DNA of 64,000 bases from Lodderomyces elongisporus (Eukaryota; Ascomycota; Pichiomycetes; Serinales; Debaryomycetaceae): assembly GCF_030384665.1 (NCBI RefSeq), contig NC_083673.1, positions 753,501-817,500 on the forward strand. Direction: 5' to 3'. Below the pieces are notes generated by a model. It ran no database searches. It was not told the origin of the DNA and was given only the letters and a program-made list of their open reading frames with translations. Positions 1-10,456 of this stretch are shown here, one piece after another. The position numbers and the translations under genes are program-made. Numbering within the stretch: position 1 is the stretch's first letter; the number at the start of each line of letters is the position of its first letter.

Positions 1-1267
1 TGTCATGTGGTTCATCATCGCTGCTACCCTCACCCATCTCAACATCTCCTTTTTCCTCAGATGACGGTAGCACCACATCATCAGTCAATAACACTTCAGA
101 GTATTTCACGTTATACGGCAAGAACCGCCTCATTTTCTCTTCACCTCCCAAAAGCTCCTGATTATAGGCATCCTCCTCTTTAATCCGACGTTGCTTTTCT
201 CTTAATTTTCCCATCATCTGTCCACCTCGATCTTTTTCTCTCGAATCGGTATTACCATCATTAGTTTCATCACCATTACCATTACTATGAATAAAGTCAA
301 ACCTTGCCTCATCACCAACTTCTTTCCTCCTTGGTATTTCACTAACAATATAATCTCGTGCATCGCTTTCCTTGATCAACTCACTCAAATCTGTATTAGT
401 CTCAGCCGGGTGAAAACTTTCATCGTTTTGGAATTTGAGAAATTCATCTAATATGTACTCATTGGCATGAAGAAACTTGAGATCATGCCCGAGCTTCAAG
501 TCTTTTTCTAACAAATAGTTCAACCATGTCATCCTCCGTTTATTCTGCAGTAAAGTGGATGTCTTTACATTGACTGCTAGTCCATTCGACTCTCCTCCTT
601 CATTCAATACATCTTCGTTATTGTGCGGTTGTTGCGGTTGTTGCAGTTGCTGCTGCAGCTGTCGTTCTCTTTGTAACTGCTGACGATGTTTATTGTCTTC
701 AGCCTCTTCTTGCCTTCTATGATGTTCTTCTGCTTGTTTCTGTTGATCGTCGTTCAACTTTAACTGATTATAAAACTCTTGACGCTCCTTATGCTTCCTT
801 CTCCTCTTCTCCGCAGCAGTTTCTCCAGCATCATCATTATCCAACTTACGTTTCTCGATTATGGCATCAATCAAGTTTTGCGGCACTTGATTTAGTTTAT
901 GTGTAGTAGCATGGCCATAACTTCGTAATACCCAATCTCGAAACGAATACACCGATTTAGTATTATATTGTTTTTCTTCATCTTCAGGATTGTAAACATC
1001 ATCATTAACCAGCAAGGGATTGCTGGTTTTGATGAGACCAATATTGATCATGGACTGCACAACGTCTTGCAACTCAGGCAGGTTGGTATGTGTCCTTGCT
1101 TGGCTGCAATTGAGACATTCTTGCACTAACTTGTTGAAAAAGCCAATGTATAAATCAGCAAGGATGTTGATTTGAGATGGCCTGCATTTATCAAATCCAT
1201 GTGCTTTAAGAATCTGGGCTATAGATATTCGTAGCAACGAAAAATTAAACGAGTCTTCAACAGACAT
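1..1267 (-). CDS. TAF3: TFIID subunit TAF3 (C-terminus cut off by window edge)
   Basis: This is a histone-fold subunit of the general transcription factor TFIID, acting in the nucleus at RNA polymerase II promoters. The frame runs from an ATG at 1267 down to base 1 without a stop, giving 422 codons, and the end lies outside the window. An in-frame stop lies about 110 bases upstream with no other ATG between, so this start is firm. Residues 1-80 look like a bromodomain-associated histone fold: a first helix around SLLRISIAQILKAHGF, then a long helix around ILADLYIGFFNKLVQEC. After that come a charged K/R/E-rich helix, a Gln-rich stretch near residues 205-220 and an acidic tail. Yeast Taf3 is about 350 residues and lacks the PHD finger of animal TAF3; none is seen here up to the edge. 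Assignment rests on fold and layout. Another BTP-domain protein is less likely. Confidence 0.75.
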   Translation of the reverse strand, partial: MSVEDSFNFSLLRISIAQILKAHGFDKCRPSQINILADLYIGFFNKLVQECLNCSQARTHTNLPELQDVVQSMINIGLIKTSNPLLVNDDVYNPEDEEKQYNTKSVYSFRDWVLRSYGHATTHKLNQVPQNLIDAIIEKRKLDNDDAGETAAEKRRRKHKERQEFYNQLKLNDDQQKQAEEHHRRQEEAEDNKHRQQLQRERQLQQQLQQPQQPHNNEDVLNEGGESNGLAVNVKTSTLLQNKRRMTWLNYLLEKDLKLGHDLKFLHANEYILDEFLKFQNDESFHPAETNTDLSELIKESDARDYIVSEIPRRKEVGDEARFDFIHSNGNGDETNDGNTDSREKDRGGQMMGKLREKQRRIKEEDAYNQELLGGEEKMRRFLPYNVKYSEVLLTDDVVLPSSEEKGDVEMGEGSSDDEPHD

Positions 1268-2332
1268 ATCTACCAGAACGACTTCCTTGCTAAACGTGTG
1301 ACTTGTAGATCTTGATAATGTTTTGATTATTGCTGGGATATTCCAAAGCTCAAAAAATATAGCAGAATTTGCAGTTTGTCATTTGCGCACAAGAATGCAC
1401 TTTTCACGTTTAAATTTTGTTCTTGTTTGTCCTCCAAGTTTTTTTCTTTCGTTTTGAGTTTTTGTTCTTTTTTTTTTTCTTCTCTGCTATACAAGTTTTC
1501 TATTTACGAGTTCTCAATTATCACTATCATTGGTATTAACATATTATCATCTCAAACATATAACAGTTTCCTTCTTTTTTACTGGATTTTTTTTTTTTTT
1601 TTTTATATACCATCAAGCTTGTGTTGCAAACTTCTGATAAGGAGAATCAAGAATAGGTCCAAATTAAAGGATATAAGAAAATAAAAAGAATAAGAAAATG
1701 TTGTAATATAATGCTACAAGCTAGCAATTTTTGGTTCATTGTTGATTGTTGTAACTAGAGCCTTATTGCTCCAGTTAGTTATTTGTGTTTATTATTTACT
1801 TACTTTGTTGTTCCCATAATCAATAGCTTATTCTTTGTATGACATTTCTAATACCCTCATATAGTTGAACGTCTACTCAGCTCAATCAGTCTTTTGTCAA
1901 CTTATGAACATTTTTGGTATTATTATTATTACGATTACTACTATTCACACCCCCCCACCCCCCTGCACTTGATTTTTTTGTTGGACCCCAACATCAAGTT
2001 ACCTCATGATGTGTTTGTATCAGTCACTTGTTTTAATTATCTTGAAGTACAACAAATAGGTAAAGTGTAGAACTTACAGTACAAAGTATTAATGTGTGGC
2101 AAAAACTACAGAGATGTTCAACTCAAGATAATTAGTCTTTTGAAGCAGTTTAGTTATCCACATGTCATGTATAAAAGAGAAAAAAAATATGGAAAATGTC
2201 AAAACTTACATACAACCTCTGTTATAGAGTATACACTCCGTTTTTCAACTACATATTCATCAAATAGTTACCCTCTTTTTTTTATTTTTTTGTCTTGCAA
2301 TATTTTTTTTTTTTTTCAATTTCCATTCATAA
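1268..2332. other. Intergenic: TAF3 promoter side and RET3 3' flank
   Basis: A/T-rich DNA with long T runs (around 1588-1605 and 2300-2318) and a C-rich tract of two runs near 1951-1965. A 99-codon ATG frame at 2092 has no recognisable composition or domain and I do not call it. No tRNA or repeat element seen. Confidence 0.6.
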
Positions 2333-3043
2333 TTACAAACCTTGTTGCAACCTCTCTCCCAACTTTTTACCAGCAAAACTCAATGCATTAAACAATCCTT
2401 TTTCACTTATGTCGATATTCTTTAAGTCAACAACAGTTGGGTTGTTTACCGGAGCATTCGTGACACGACTCACAATAGTCGCTGGGTCATACTCAATAAT
2501 AATACCATCGTCAATTGTCTCGTCAATTGCCAAACTCACCAAATCGTAATTATTGATAATCGTTTGCTTATCCACAGTGCTGTTGAGCAAAATCGTCAAT
2601 GCTTCAATCAAGTTGTTCAATGTAGAATATATGAGACATTCGTTTTCGTTGATTGGTGAAGTGATTATAATACTAACATCATTGATCTGCTTATATACAA
2701 TGATTTGATTGTCATAAAGCAAGATATCCTGGTTGACTTTGTTAATTTTGGAAAATAAAGTCTTTTCTGATTTGAGTTGTTGTTGTTGTTGTTTCAGTTG
2801 TTGTTGCTGCTGCTGCTGTTGTTGCTGTTGCTTTTGTGTAGATGGCGAGTGTGATGTAGGAGCCGGAGATGATGCAGAAGTTGACGCAGTTGACGATTTT
2901 GTCTTTGACTTACTAGATCCTGACTCTTTATGTTGTGGTTGTTCATCTAAAGACGAAGTATAGTATTTTGCAAACAACCTGTTTCCCTCATTGTCTAGTA
3001 TTAGCAATGCCGAGATAGTGTATAAAGTTGTATTCAATGACAT
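2333..3043 (-). CDS. RET3: Coatomer zeta subunit (COPI)
   Basis: Zeta-COP is the small longin-fold subunit of the COPI coat F-subcomplex, which drives retrograde Golgi-to-ER vesicle traffic. The 236-residue protein starts MSLNTTLYTISALLILDNEG, the usual zeta-COP opening (first strand, then a turn ending in G-N-R-L-F-A-K-Y-Y), and has the family core from about residue 93 on (LFSKINKVNQDILLYDNQII onwards). It is longer than the roughly 190-residue yeast protein because residues 30-90 are a low-complexity loop: Ser/Thr/Ala-rich, then two poly-Gln runs separated by Leu-Lys. The loop lies between early strands of the longin fold, so it can bulge without breaking the core. Start is ATG at 3043. 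The divergent side holds a CACGTG box about 350 bases upstream. Confidence 0.93.
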   Translation of the reverse strand: MSLNTTLYTISALLILDNEGNRLFAKYYTSSLDEQPQHKESGSSKSKTKSSTASTSASSPAPTSHSPSTQKQQQQQQQQQQQLKQQQQQLKSEKTLFSKINKVNQDILLYDNQIIVYKQINDVSIIITSPINENECLIYSTLNNLIEALTILLNSTVDKQTIINNYDLVSLAIDETIDDGIIIEYDPATIVSRVTNAPVNNPTVVDLKNIDISEKGLFNALSFAGKKLGERLQQGL

Positions 3044-3690
3044 TGTTCTCTATGTTTTCTTTGTTGAGTTTTAACCTTTACTTTATTTACCCTTTTTTTT
3101 TTTGCAAAGACCGGTTAAAAGCGAAAAGGGCAGATGGTTCTCTTGATATAGTTTGTGGGCAGTTAGGTCAATGAAAAATGGACTGGTATCTCTCTTTTTG
3201 TTAGCGAATTGGTATTCTTGGGAGATTTGTCAAATGCGATTGTTGTTCAACGTTGTGTATCTTCGTGTGCCAAGTATGCGTGTGTGAAAACCAAGGAGAG
3301 GCTTTTTTCAAAAAAAAAATAAAAAAAACTGTAAAAATAACAACGACATAAAAGTTAAGAAAAAAAAAAACACGCTAGCTTTTGAGGAGTTATCAATATC
3401 ACGTGACCAAAATCTACCGTTCAACAGCTATTATTGACTATTATTGCATATACAATTTTCTCTGAATATTAATATGACCAACCTTTAACCGATTCAAGAT
3501 TGACTTGTCATGACCAAATTTAAAAAAAAAGAACAGAAAAAAAAGCCGAGAGAATGTGCAAGGGCTCTAAACAATTGAATTTTTTTTTTTCATTCCAATT
3601 TCTTTCTGTTTTGTTAAACTTTACTTATCTTTTTTTTTTTTTAATTTATTCATAATCTAAAGTACACATAATGATTAACAATATTCTTAC
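3044..3690. other. Intergenic: RET3 promoter and VTC 3' flank
   Basis: 647 bases with poly-A and poly-T tracts, a T-rich patch near 3581-3590 and 3631-3642, and one E-box (listed separately). No gene or structured RNA recognised. Confidence 0.6.
3397..3409. promoter_or_regulatory. CACGTG box (Cbf1/Pho4-type bHLH site)
   Basis: The core is TCACGTGA in the 13-mer TATCACGTGACCA, about 355 bases upstream of the RET3 start. The same 13-mer recurs at 43655-43667. Yeast Cbf1 prefers RTCACGTG; binding is inferred from sequence only. Confidence 0.45.
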
Positions 3691-6285
3691 TTAATTTACC
3701 ATATTAATGACAAACTCATGCACTTTTTTGTGCATTGGATTGTTTGCATACCACTCAGAGTTAGTGTTCAACTGCATATTTTTCCATCCAAATATAAAGT
3801 TCAAGATCAACGCAACCATCAATCCAAAGGCAACAACTAGTGGACCAATCGAATTGTCCAAATGTTTGCTGCTTCTCTCCATAATTATACCTCTTCTGGT
3901 CATATACATGAAATATCCCCAAAGACAACTAAATACCGTCAATAGGAAATAAAACCATGACAAATATAAACTCAATTGTGTAAAGTTTGAATTCTTTGTC
4001 GAATTGTATATAACAAATGTCAAAGAAGACAACAATACTGTGACATGCAACCATCTGTTAAAAGTACGTTCGTTTGCCAACCAAACCTTGGGCTCAATTC
4101 TTAATGGCCCCATATTTTTAATCCACTGTTCTGGTTTAACAACTCCTGGAGGTAGTTCAATCTCTTCATCTTCAGAGTACACATCCACCAATTTCGAGAA
4201 TTGGTTTTGTATATTTATTAATTTGCCCAATGACCTTGATGATTTCGACCTACTGGAACCACTATTTTCATTGCCGTCATCATCATCATCATCGTCGTCA
4301 TCATCATCATCATCATCAATATCATCAAAGTCAGAAGACTGGTCATCAGTAGTCATATTGATTTGCTGGTGATGCTGTGGCTTTTGCAATTTGGATGGGA
4401 AACTACCGGGCTCATCTAGCTCTTCATCGATGGTAACTATTTTTTTGCTACTTTCTGGTTCTTTATTGTTGGTATTATCATCACCGTCACCTTTATTGTA
4501 TAAAAGACTACCTGAAAATGAGGCCGATCTTGGTTGAAAATTGGATGAGCTATTTTTCATCAACATCGACTTGAATTTGGAAAGATTATCGTCATCAGTC
4601 AATTTAGCAATTTGGTCGTTTTTAGAGGACTTGCCATGTGGAGCAACAATCTTGGGCAAATCATCATTAATGTCACCCTCCAACTCATTGAACCACAAGG
4701 GGATATTATCCAACTTGTCATCCTCCAAAAATAAACTAGCGACACCATGGATGAATTTGGAAAAGTTTGGAATTTCCTTAACCAAATGAGAACTATTGAT
4801 CAACTCATTAATCCACTGTAATTTCTTAAAGTTCTTTACTGATGATTTCTTAATCTTGATTTCCATGGTTGAGAATGGAAATTTGTTGAACTCACCTTTT
4901 CTCAAAAATTGTTGAGTGTTTTTAGCATTGTCCAAGTCCAAACGATGCCACTGGCTTGGGTCTCTAATGGGGAGCTGAGAGTCAAATGCATCTTCTCTTA
5001 TAAAGGTCAAGTTTGAGTCAATAATAATTCTAATCTTATCATCTCCAGGGATCTGGAAAGCAGTTCTCTTGTAAGTGGTCCTCAATATTGGTTGCAAGTT
5101 GTTTTCTTCTATAAACTTTAATAAGCTCTTGACTGTTTGCTCATCATTGATTTTTGTAAATTTATTTGGAATATCCTTTCTAATCACAAATTGATTGATA
5201 TATTTCTGTCTAAGCTCAATCTTGTCATCAATGTGGAAATTGGAATTGACATCAAATTGCTTCTTTTCCATAGTGATCTTGGGCTTATCAGACAATTTTC
5301 CAATCCACCTGATTCTCAAGGTTGCCGAGTTGTTCAACTTTGTCAATTTCTGATTATAAAGGTCAAAATGTTCGTTATCAAAATACAAGCAATTGATGGT
5401 TTGGTCAGTTTGTGTAACCTTGTGACTTTTATTTCCATCTGCGTCGTATTCATCATCATCGTCGTCATCGTCGTCATCGTCATCACCGTTGTTGTTGTTG
5501 TTGTTGTTGTTATTGTTGTTGATATTTCCATTTTTGTTTTTTGAATCGTAAATTAACACAGGTAAATGTCTCAAGATTGTGGTTTTCACTTCCATTAAAT
5601 TGTCAGGGTGAATCCAAAATTTAAATGATTGAAACTCGCCATTTAAAGCGCCATCATTGAATGAGGATAATTTGGACAATGAGCGGTCAACTTCGTAATT
5701 GTCTCTTAAAAATTGAAACAAGGTACCAATCTTGTACAACAATGGCGAGTAGTCCTCTGAGTGGAATGGCAAGTTTTTCAATCTCACATTGAGCAATGGC
5801 TTGACCGAGTACTCTGGATGGATTCTATCGTGTTTTTTCACGATTTTGATGAAACCAGTATAGTTTAGTCTTTGAAAGTGTTCTAGATTCTGCGCTTCAT
5901 TCAACAAATTGTCGAGTTTCTTGGCAAAGGAGTCAACATCAAATGTATCTGCAACCTCAGTTAATGATTGCAATTTGTTCAACTCGTCGCTCAATTCGTC
6001 AAACTTGTTGTGTTGGAAAGAAAAGACCTTTTCAAGGTTTTCGTCCAAAGCGCTAACAAAGTTTTGTTCATCCTTGTCAGTCCAATTATTTTTCAAAATC
6101 ACACCTTCTTTCAAGAGTTTCTTCAAGTGGTTGTATTTGATGTAGTAGTCTTTCCACGGAGGATACGTTTCGTGTTCCAACTTGGTTCCAAATAACATCT
6201 TACCCTGCTCTTGTCCTTGCTCGTGAACAGTTAAACTGCTTGGATCCTCAGTTGACTGTGTTTTTGGATCCGTACTATCTGACAT
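3691..6285 (-). CDS. VTC3: Vacuolar transporter chaperone subunit, Vtc2/Vtc3 type
   Basis: Regulatory subunit of the VTC complex, which makes polyphosphate and moves it into the vacuole. Residue numbers count from the ATG at 6285 (864 residues). An SPX inositol-pyrophosphate sensor begins at Met30 (MLFGTKLEHETYPPWKDYY) and runs to about 190. A triphosphate-tunnel domain follows, with RIRWIGKL and FPFSTMEIKIKK strands. Then come an acidic linker and a VTC1-like membrane domain (KVWLANERTFNRWLH, then three hydrophobic segments, about 735-850). Vtc2 and Vtc3 share this layout, while catalytic Vtc4 is shorter (about 720), so this is a Vtc2/3 paralogue; choosing VTC3 over VTC2 is by general similarity. 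Poly-Asn/poly-Asp and poly-Asp insertions sit in loops. The longer frame to 6297 starts with TTG. Met30 (ATG at 6198, 835 residues) may be the real start, because SPX domains normally begin at the N-terminus. Confidence 0.9.
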   Translation of the reverse strand: MSDSTDPKTQSTEDPSSLTVHEQGQEQGKMLFGTKLEHETYPPWKDYYIKYNHLKKLLKEGVILKNNWTDKDEQNFVSALDENLEKVFSFQHNKFDELSDELNKLQSLTEVADTFDVDSFAKKLDNLLNEAQNLEHFQRLNYTGFIKIVKKHDRIHPEYSVKPLLNVRLKNLPFHSEDYSPLLYKIGTLFQFLRDNYEVDRSLSKLSSFNDGALNGEFQSFKFWIHPDNLMEVKTTILRHLPVLIYDSKNKNGNINNNNNNNNNNNGDDDDDDDDDDDEYDADGNKSHKVTQTDQTINCLYFDNEHFDLYNQKLTKLNNSATLRIRWIGKLSDKPKITMEKKQFDVNSNFHIDDKIELRQKYINQFVIRKDIPNKFTKINDEQTVKSLLKFIEENNLQPILRTTYKRTAFQIPGDDKIRIIIDSNLTFIREDAFDSQLPIRDPSQWHRLDLDNAKNTQQFLRKGEFNKFPFSTMEIKIKKSSVKNFKKLQWINELINSSHLVKEIPNFSKFIHGVASLFLEDDKLDNIPLWFNELEGDINDDLPKIVAPHGKSSKNDQIAKLTDDDNLSKFKSMLMKNSSSNFQPRSASFSGSLLYNKGDGDDNTNNKEPESSKKIVTIDEELDEPGSFPSKLQKPQHHQQINMTTDDQSSDFDDIDDDDDDDDDDDDDDGNENSGSSRSKSSRSLGKLINIQNQFSKLVDVYSEDEEIELPPGVVKPEQWIKNMGPLRIEPKVWLANERTFNRWLHVTVLLSSLTFVIYNSTKNSNFTQLSLYLSWFYFLLTVFSCLWGYFMYMTRRGIIMERSSKHLDNSIGPLVVAFGLMVALILNFIFGWKNMQLNTNSEWYANNPMHKKVHEFVINMVN

Positions 6286-6823
6286 AGTTTCAAGCAAGCT
6301 GGATTATCAAATTGTTAAAAAGAAAACAACAACAAAAAAAAAAAAAGGAAAAGGGAAAAGATCAAAGTATAAAAGTGGAAATAGTGGAAAAGTTAATTTT
6401 CAAATATAACGATCGAAAATGCCGTGTAAAATTAGAAGGTGGAAAGAAGGGAAATAAGGGAAAAACTCAAAAACTCAAAAAAACCAAAAAACCAAAAACA
6501 ACAGACCAGTGTTCAATGACAAAATAGTGCCTGTGTAAATGCTTTTTTCTTCTTAGAATGGTTGGGTTTGTTGTAGTCTAAATGAAGGAAAAGAGGGCAA
6601 TTCACAATAAAATAAGAGCCAAAAGAAAAAAAAAACAAAAAATAAAAGGAAGGTGCTGTTACTAAACATGTTGCAACGCTGAGTAACCAATTCCCAGTTT
6701 TGATAAAAAATTGATTGTTTGATTGCGTTTTAGAATTATTATTCTGTGGTTTTGTGACACCAAATGTTTCTCAAGATTGCAAACCCACGGTAGCGAAAGA
6801 GCAGGAAAGATTGTATACGAACA

Positions 6824-6885
6824 ATTAGCTATTAACCATTAGCCATTAACCATTAGCCATTAACCATTAACCATTAACCATTAAC
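6824..6885. repeat. Heptamer tandem array, about 9 copies
   Basis: Units are ATTAACC or ATTAGCC in the order ATTAGCT, ATTAACC, ATTAGCC, ATTAACC, ATTAGCC, then three ATTAACC and a partial copy. The alternation gives a 14-bp higher-order period in the first part. It lies about 540 bases upstream of the VTC ATG. Function unknown. Confidence 0.9.
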
Positions 6886-7737
6886 AATAAAATATTTATT
6901 ATCATTTTTTTTTTTTGAAAGAGAATTGCAATTAACTTTCAATTAATTAATTATCAAGGAGAGCGGCTTCTTCTTCTGCTTATTTTTTATTTTTATTTAT
7001 ATTTTTTAGTGTCAAATGTGTGTCGACCGACTTAAATGTAAACCACGTAATTAATGTTTCAAGTAGAGGTGAAGGACCCACGTTGCTTGTTTCTTTCTAA
7101 TAGATATGAGTTTGCATTATGTTTTAGATTGAAGGAAGCAGTAGTTATAGTAGCTGATGTTGTATTGATGATGCCTATATCAAATGATATTTTATTCCAG
7201 ATATTTTTTTTTCATATTTTTTTATTAATATACTTTTGCAAACCAACAAAACACCTAAATGAAAGTTGGTTAAAAAATCTGTTTTCCCCTTTGTCTGCTC
7301 AAAAGAATGAACTGTTAAACCTTGACTGAATAATCGATACAAAAAAAAAACAATTTGTTTCAAGTATTGTTGCACTCAGTTTTCGTATTTTCATTATACA
7401 AAGATGGGAACAAAGGCAAATGAAAAAAAAAAAACAAAACATCTAACATTATTGGTGACAATTGAATGAAGAAGATATCAAAGTTAACGTTGTTGTAAGT
7501 AAAGAGTGATGGTTTACATCCGCAAGTAGAGTTTCTTTCTTCTTTATCTCTACCCTTGTTACCCTTGTTATCATTCTTTTTCCCCTTTGTTTTCTGTTCA
7601 TTATTAAATTTTGTTAAACCTTTTTTTTTTTTTGCTTTGTGTTTCTTTGTGTTTCTTTTTTTCTCTGGTGTGGTTTACATTAATTAATTTTTGTGTAGAC
7701 CAAAGAAGCCATAGTACATTTATCTTTATACTATACC

Positions 7738-7743
7738 CACGTG
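7738..7743. promoter_or_regulatory. CACGTG box in the VTC/ULP1 promoter
   Basis: A perfect CACGTG core, with a second at 7952-7957 and a CACGTT half-match at 7079-7084. Pho4 binds CACGTG/CACGTT and drives VTC genes in phosphate-starved yeast, so a PHO input is plausible. The two perfect sites are 1.4-1.7 kb from VTC and nearer to ULP1. Confidence 0.35.
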
Positions 7744-8368
7744 GCAAGCTACTTTGTAAGGAGTCAACTACAACGATATAGAAGGAGTAGTAGCCAAAGC
7801 AATGCCATGTTCAATACTACCAAATAAGATCTACCAGCTGAAAGCTATGCAACTTTTTCTACATATCTTAGAGACACACAAAAAAGCGACAAAAGCGACA
7901 AAGCAAAGCTTTTCACGTTTTATTCATCTCATCCAATAGTCATTGAACATGCACGTGACATGTTTGATCACCAGTACCTTATTTCTCTTCATTCTTTTTC
8001 TTTTTTCTTTTGTTATTCTCTACAAAATAGAAAGATGAAAAAATCAAGACCATTGGAATTCTCAAATTCCTAAACTGGATTGGATCTAAAAGTGAGTTTC
8101 ATGTATTCAAATAACAACATCACAAGACACTTGAACAAACAAACAAAAAGATAAGAAAGAGAAACCCCGCGCCGCAATTTTAAGAATTGGGAAGTGCGGC
8201 AACTTTGATGAACAAGAAACCAAAAAAAAAAAATAAAATTTGAAAATTAAAAGAAGAAAGAGAGAAAAAGTTACAAAGAACGCGGAAATCGATATAGGAA
8301 GAAGACGAAGAGGGAAGAGGAGGCAAAGGAGGAAACTATATTTATCCACTTGGCTTACTCCACAATTC

Positions 8369-10183
8369 ATGAACTCATCAAACCCAATTATAAGAAATGA
8401 AAGAATATACTTCAATGAGCTGCCGCCGATAACCGATGATGGACATCACAACTTAGTCAAGCAACTGCAAATTGGCCAGGAATCAACAGCATTAAAAGAA
8501 GAAGTTGACACAAATGGTACCGAGTTATTGAAAACTCTTTCAATAGATACAATTTGGAATACAATTTTGAAAATATTCCATAATTTAAAATTGCTTTTGT
8601 TTTTGCTTTTCCAAAAAAAACACAATTTGTCACAGCAGGAGCAAATAGACACTAATGAAATTGACATCAATACACTTTCCATCAACACCTTTCCCCACTC
8701 GCCGTCTTCAACAGCAACAGCAACAGCAACAGCAACGGACTCAGATATTGAACTAATTGCAGAGAGAAATATACTCACAAATGATTTTCATCTCATTGGA
8801 AAGAAATATAACAATAGAAGCCAGTATCAACAAAACAGCATCCTAGTAGATGTCGACGATGTTGACGAAAGTGGCGCTGCCAGTAGGAACATTATTGCCA
8901 CACCAAACCAATCCTTTTTCAAGGCACATCAATTAAACAATGACAACACTGGAGAGACTCTTCGGGCTTTAGCATTAAAGAAGCTAGCGTTGGGATCGAC
9001 TGCAACAACTAAACCAACATCTACAAACTCTCAATATGGAACTGACTTGTCAATTGCCAAACCCATAAGATATACACAAAAAAAGTTACATGAAAATGCT
9101 TTGATACCGTCCTCGATGTCACCTCGACTATCATCATCACTACCACCACCACCATCATTGTTAATATCATCACGACTTCCAGCTCAAAAATATTCATCTA
9201 ATGGCTTGCATTCTGAAAGACTGCTCTCTGCAACATCATTTTTGCAACAGTACAGAAACACATCAACCCCAATTGCAACTCCCAAAAAAACGAATGACAA
9301 ATACAAGGAACATATAATGAGATATTATGCACAAACAAAGCCAAAGTGGTCATCCGAACAGGGCACATCGTATGCAACCTCTTCAGCAACAGCTTACTTG
9401 GATAACCTCATTTCCAGCCTTTCCAAAAAAGGAATAACTTCTACTGTTGAGCAAGCGCAATCCAAGATCCAGGAATTTGTAACCAGAAAAAGATTACAAG
9501 AGTCTCAAGTTGGTGTCAAGGGTCTAACTGAACAGCAACTCAAACAAGTTTATCAGATTTGGAAGTCAGACCCACGCAAATTGGTTATTGAGAAATTCAA
9601 CATTGACTTGAAAGTCGAAGACCTTTTAACTTTGAGAGACGGCAACTGGCTAAATGATATTGTAATTGATTTCTACATTAATTTACTAATGGATGCAAGC
9701 AATGACAAAGTTTTCGGATGGACCACGCATTTCTATACAACCTTGGAAAGAAGAGGATACCAGGGCGTAGCGAAATGGGCCAAGAAGCGGAAATTAAACC
9801 TCTTCAAAAAAGAAAAAGTTATTGTTCCAGTAAATATAAGTCAAACACATTGGGCATTAGCTGTGATTGACAATGTCGCCAAAACCATTACATACTATGA
9901 TTCCTTGGACTCCTCCGGTATGGGCAATTCTCAAGCAGTTTCAAACTTGCAGATGTATATGAACGGGGAAGCAAAACAACTAGGCATACAACCAATACTG
10001 TATGAACAAATATCTCACATAAAATGTCCTCAGCAAAGCAATGGCTTTGACTGTGGAGTATTTGTATGTGCTGCATCTAGATACATTGTCGAAAATAAGA
10101 CTATGAATTATTCTCAAAAGGATATGAAAATGTTTAGAAGGCGGATGGTCTACGAAATGATGACAACAAAACTTGTAGAATAA
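8369..10183 (+). CDS. ULP1: SUMO-specific cysteine protease Ulp1
   Basis: C48-family protease that matures SUMO (Smt3) and removes it from targets, normally held at nuclear pores. Counting from the ATG at 8369 (604 residues), the C-terminal 200 residues form the catalytic domain: NWLNDIVIDFY, then His494 (SQTHWALAV), Asp511 (YYDSLDSS), oxyanion Gln556 (CPQQSNG) and Cys562 (GFDCGVF). His-Asp spacing is 17 and Gln-Cys spacing is 6, as in S. cerevisiae Ulp1. The preceding segment (about 395-450, ending LTEQQLKQVYQIWKS) is the usual lead-in helix. The N-terminal part is low-complexity, with an ATATATAT run of residues and Ser/Pro-rich stretches, fitting a targeting region. An upstream in-frame TTG at 8240 would add a basic 43-residue stretch, but the first ATG is 8369. 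It converges with YME2. Confidence 0.93.
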   Translation: MNSSNPIIRNERIYFNELPPITDDGHHNLVKQLQIGQESTALKEEVDTNGTELLKTLSIDTIWNTILKIFHNLKLLLFLLFQKKHNLSQQEQIDTNEIDINTLSINTFPHSPSSTATATATATDSDIELIAERNILTNDFHLIGKKYNNRSQYQQNSILVDVDDVDESGAASRNIIATPNQSFFKAHQLNNDNTGETLRALALKKLALGSTATTKPTSTNSQYGTDLSIAKPIRYTQKKLHENALIPSSMSPRLSSSLPPPPSLLISSRLPAQKYSSNGLHSERLLSATSFLQQYRNTSTPIATPKKTNDKYKEHIMRYYAQTKPKWSSEQGTSYATSSATAYLDNLISSLSKKGITSTVEQAQSKIQEFVTRKRLQESQVGVKGLTEQQLKQVYQIWKSDPRKLVIEKFNIDLKVEDLLTLRDGNWLNDIVIDFYINLLMDASNDKVFGWTTHFYTTLERRGYQGVAKWAKKRKLNLFKKEKVIVPVNISQTHWALAVIDNVAKTITYYDSLDSSGMGNSQAVSNLQMYMNGEAKQLGIQPILYEQISHIKCPQQSNGFDCGVFVCAASRYIVENKTMNYSQKDMKMFRRRMVYEMMTTKLVE

Positions 10184-10456
10184 ACATTAATGGCAGCAAT
10201 AGTCGAAATAGTCGAATGAAAATGTAGATGGTAGTTTACAAGTCTGTAGTAAGAAATAATAATAAATGTTTGAAATATTTATTTTCCTATTCTTTATTCT
10301 TTGTTGTTTTTGTTTTGTTTTGTTTTGTTTTCTTTCTTTTTTTTTTTTTGTCAGGCTTTTCATCAAAAGTTGTACTATTATAGCATTTCTATACAGTGAT
10401 GAAGTACCAAAAAAAATTAAAAAAAAAAACAAAGTAAAAATTAACCTATACAAGCT

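Larger units (their letters stand above)
6286..8368. other. Divergent promoter region, VTC / ULP1
   Basis: About 2.1 kb shared upstream DNA of two divergent genes. It holds a purine-rich stretch next to the VTC start, a heptamer array at 6824-6885, CACGTT at 7079 and CACGTG at 7738 and 7952. A small imperfect inverted repeat (GCCGC...GCGGC, 8171-8200) lies in the ULP1 leader. A 91-codon ATG frame at 7054 looks like chance. No RNA gene seen. Confidence 0.6.

Noticed and set aside
2092..2391. 99-codon ATG frame between TAF3 and RET3
   Set aside because: Its end runs into poly-T (poly-Phe) and overlaps the RET3 3' end; no domain.
7054..7329. 91-codon ATG frame in the VTC/ULP1 gap
   Set aside because: A/T-driven Phe/Leu/Ile composition; no domain.
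8240..8368. N-terminal extension of ULP1
   Set aside because: Needs a TTG start. The first ATG in frame is 8369.
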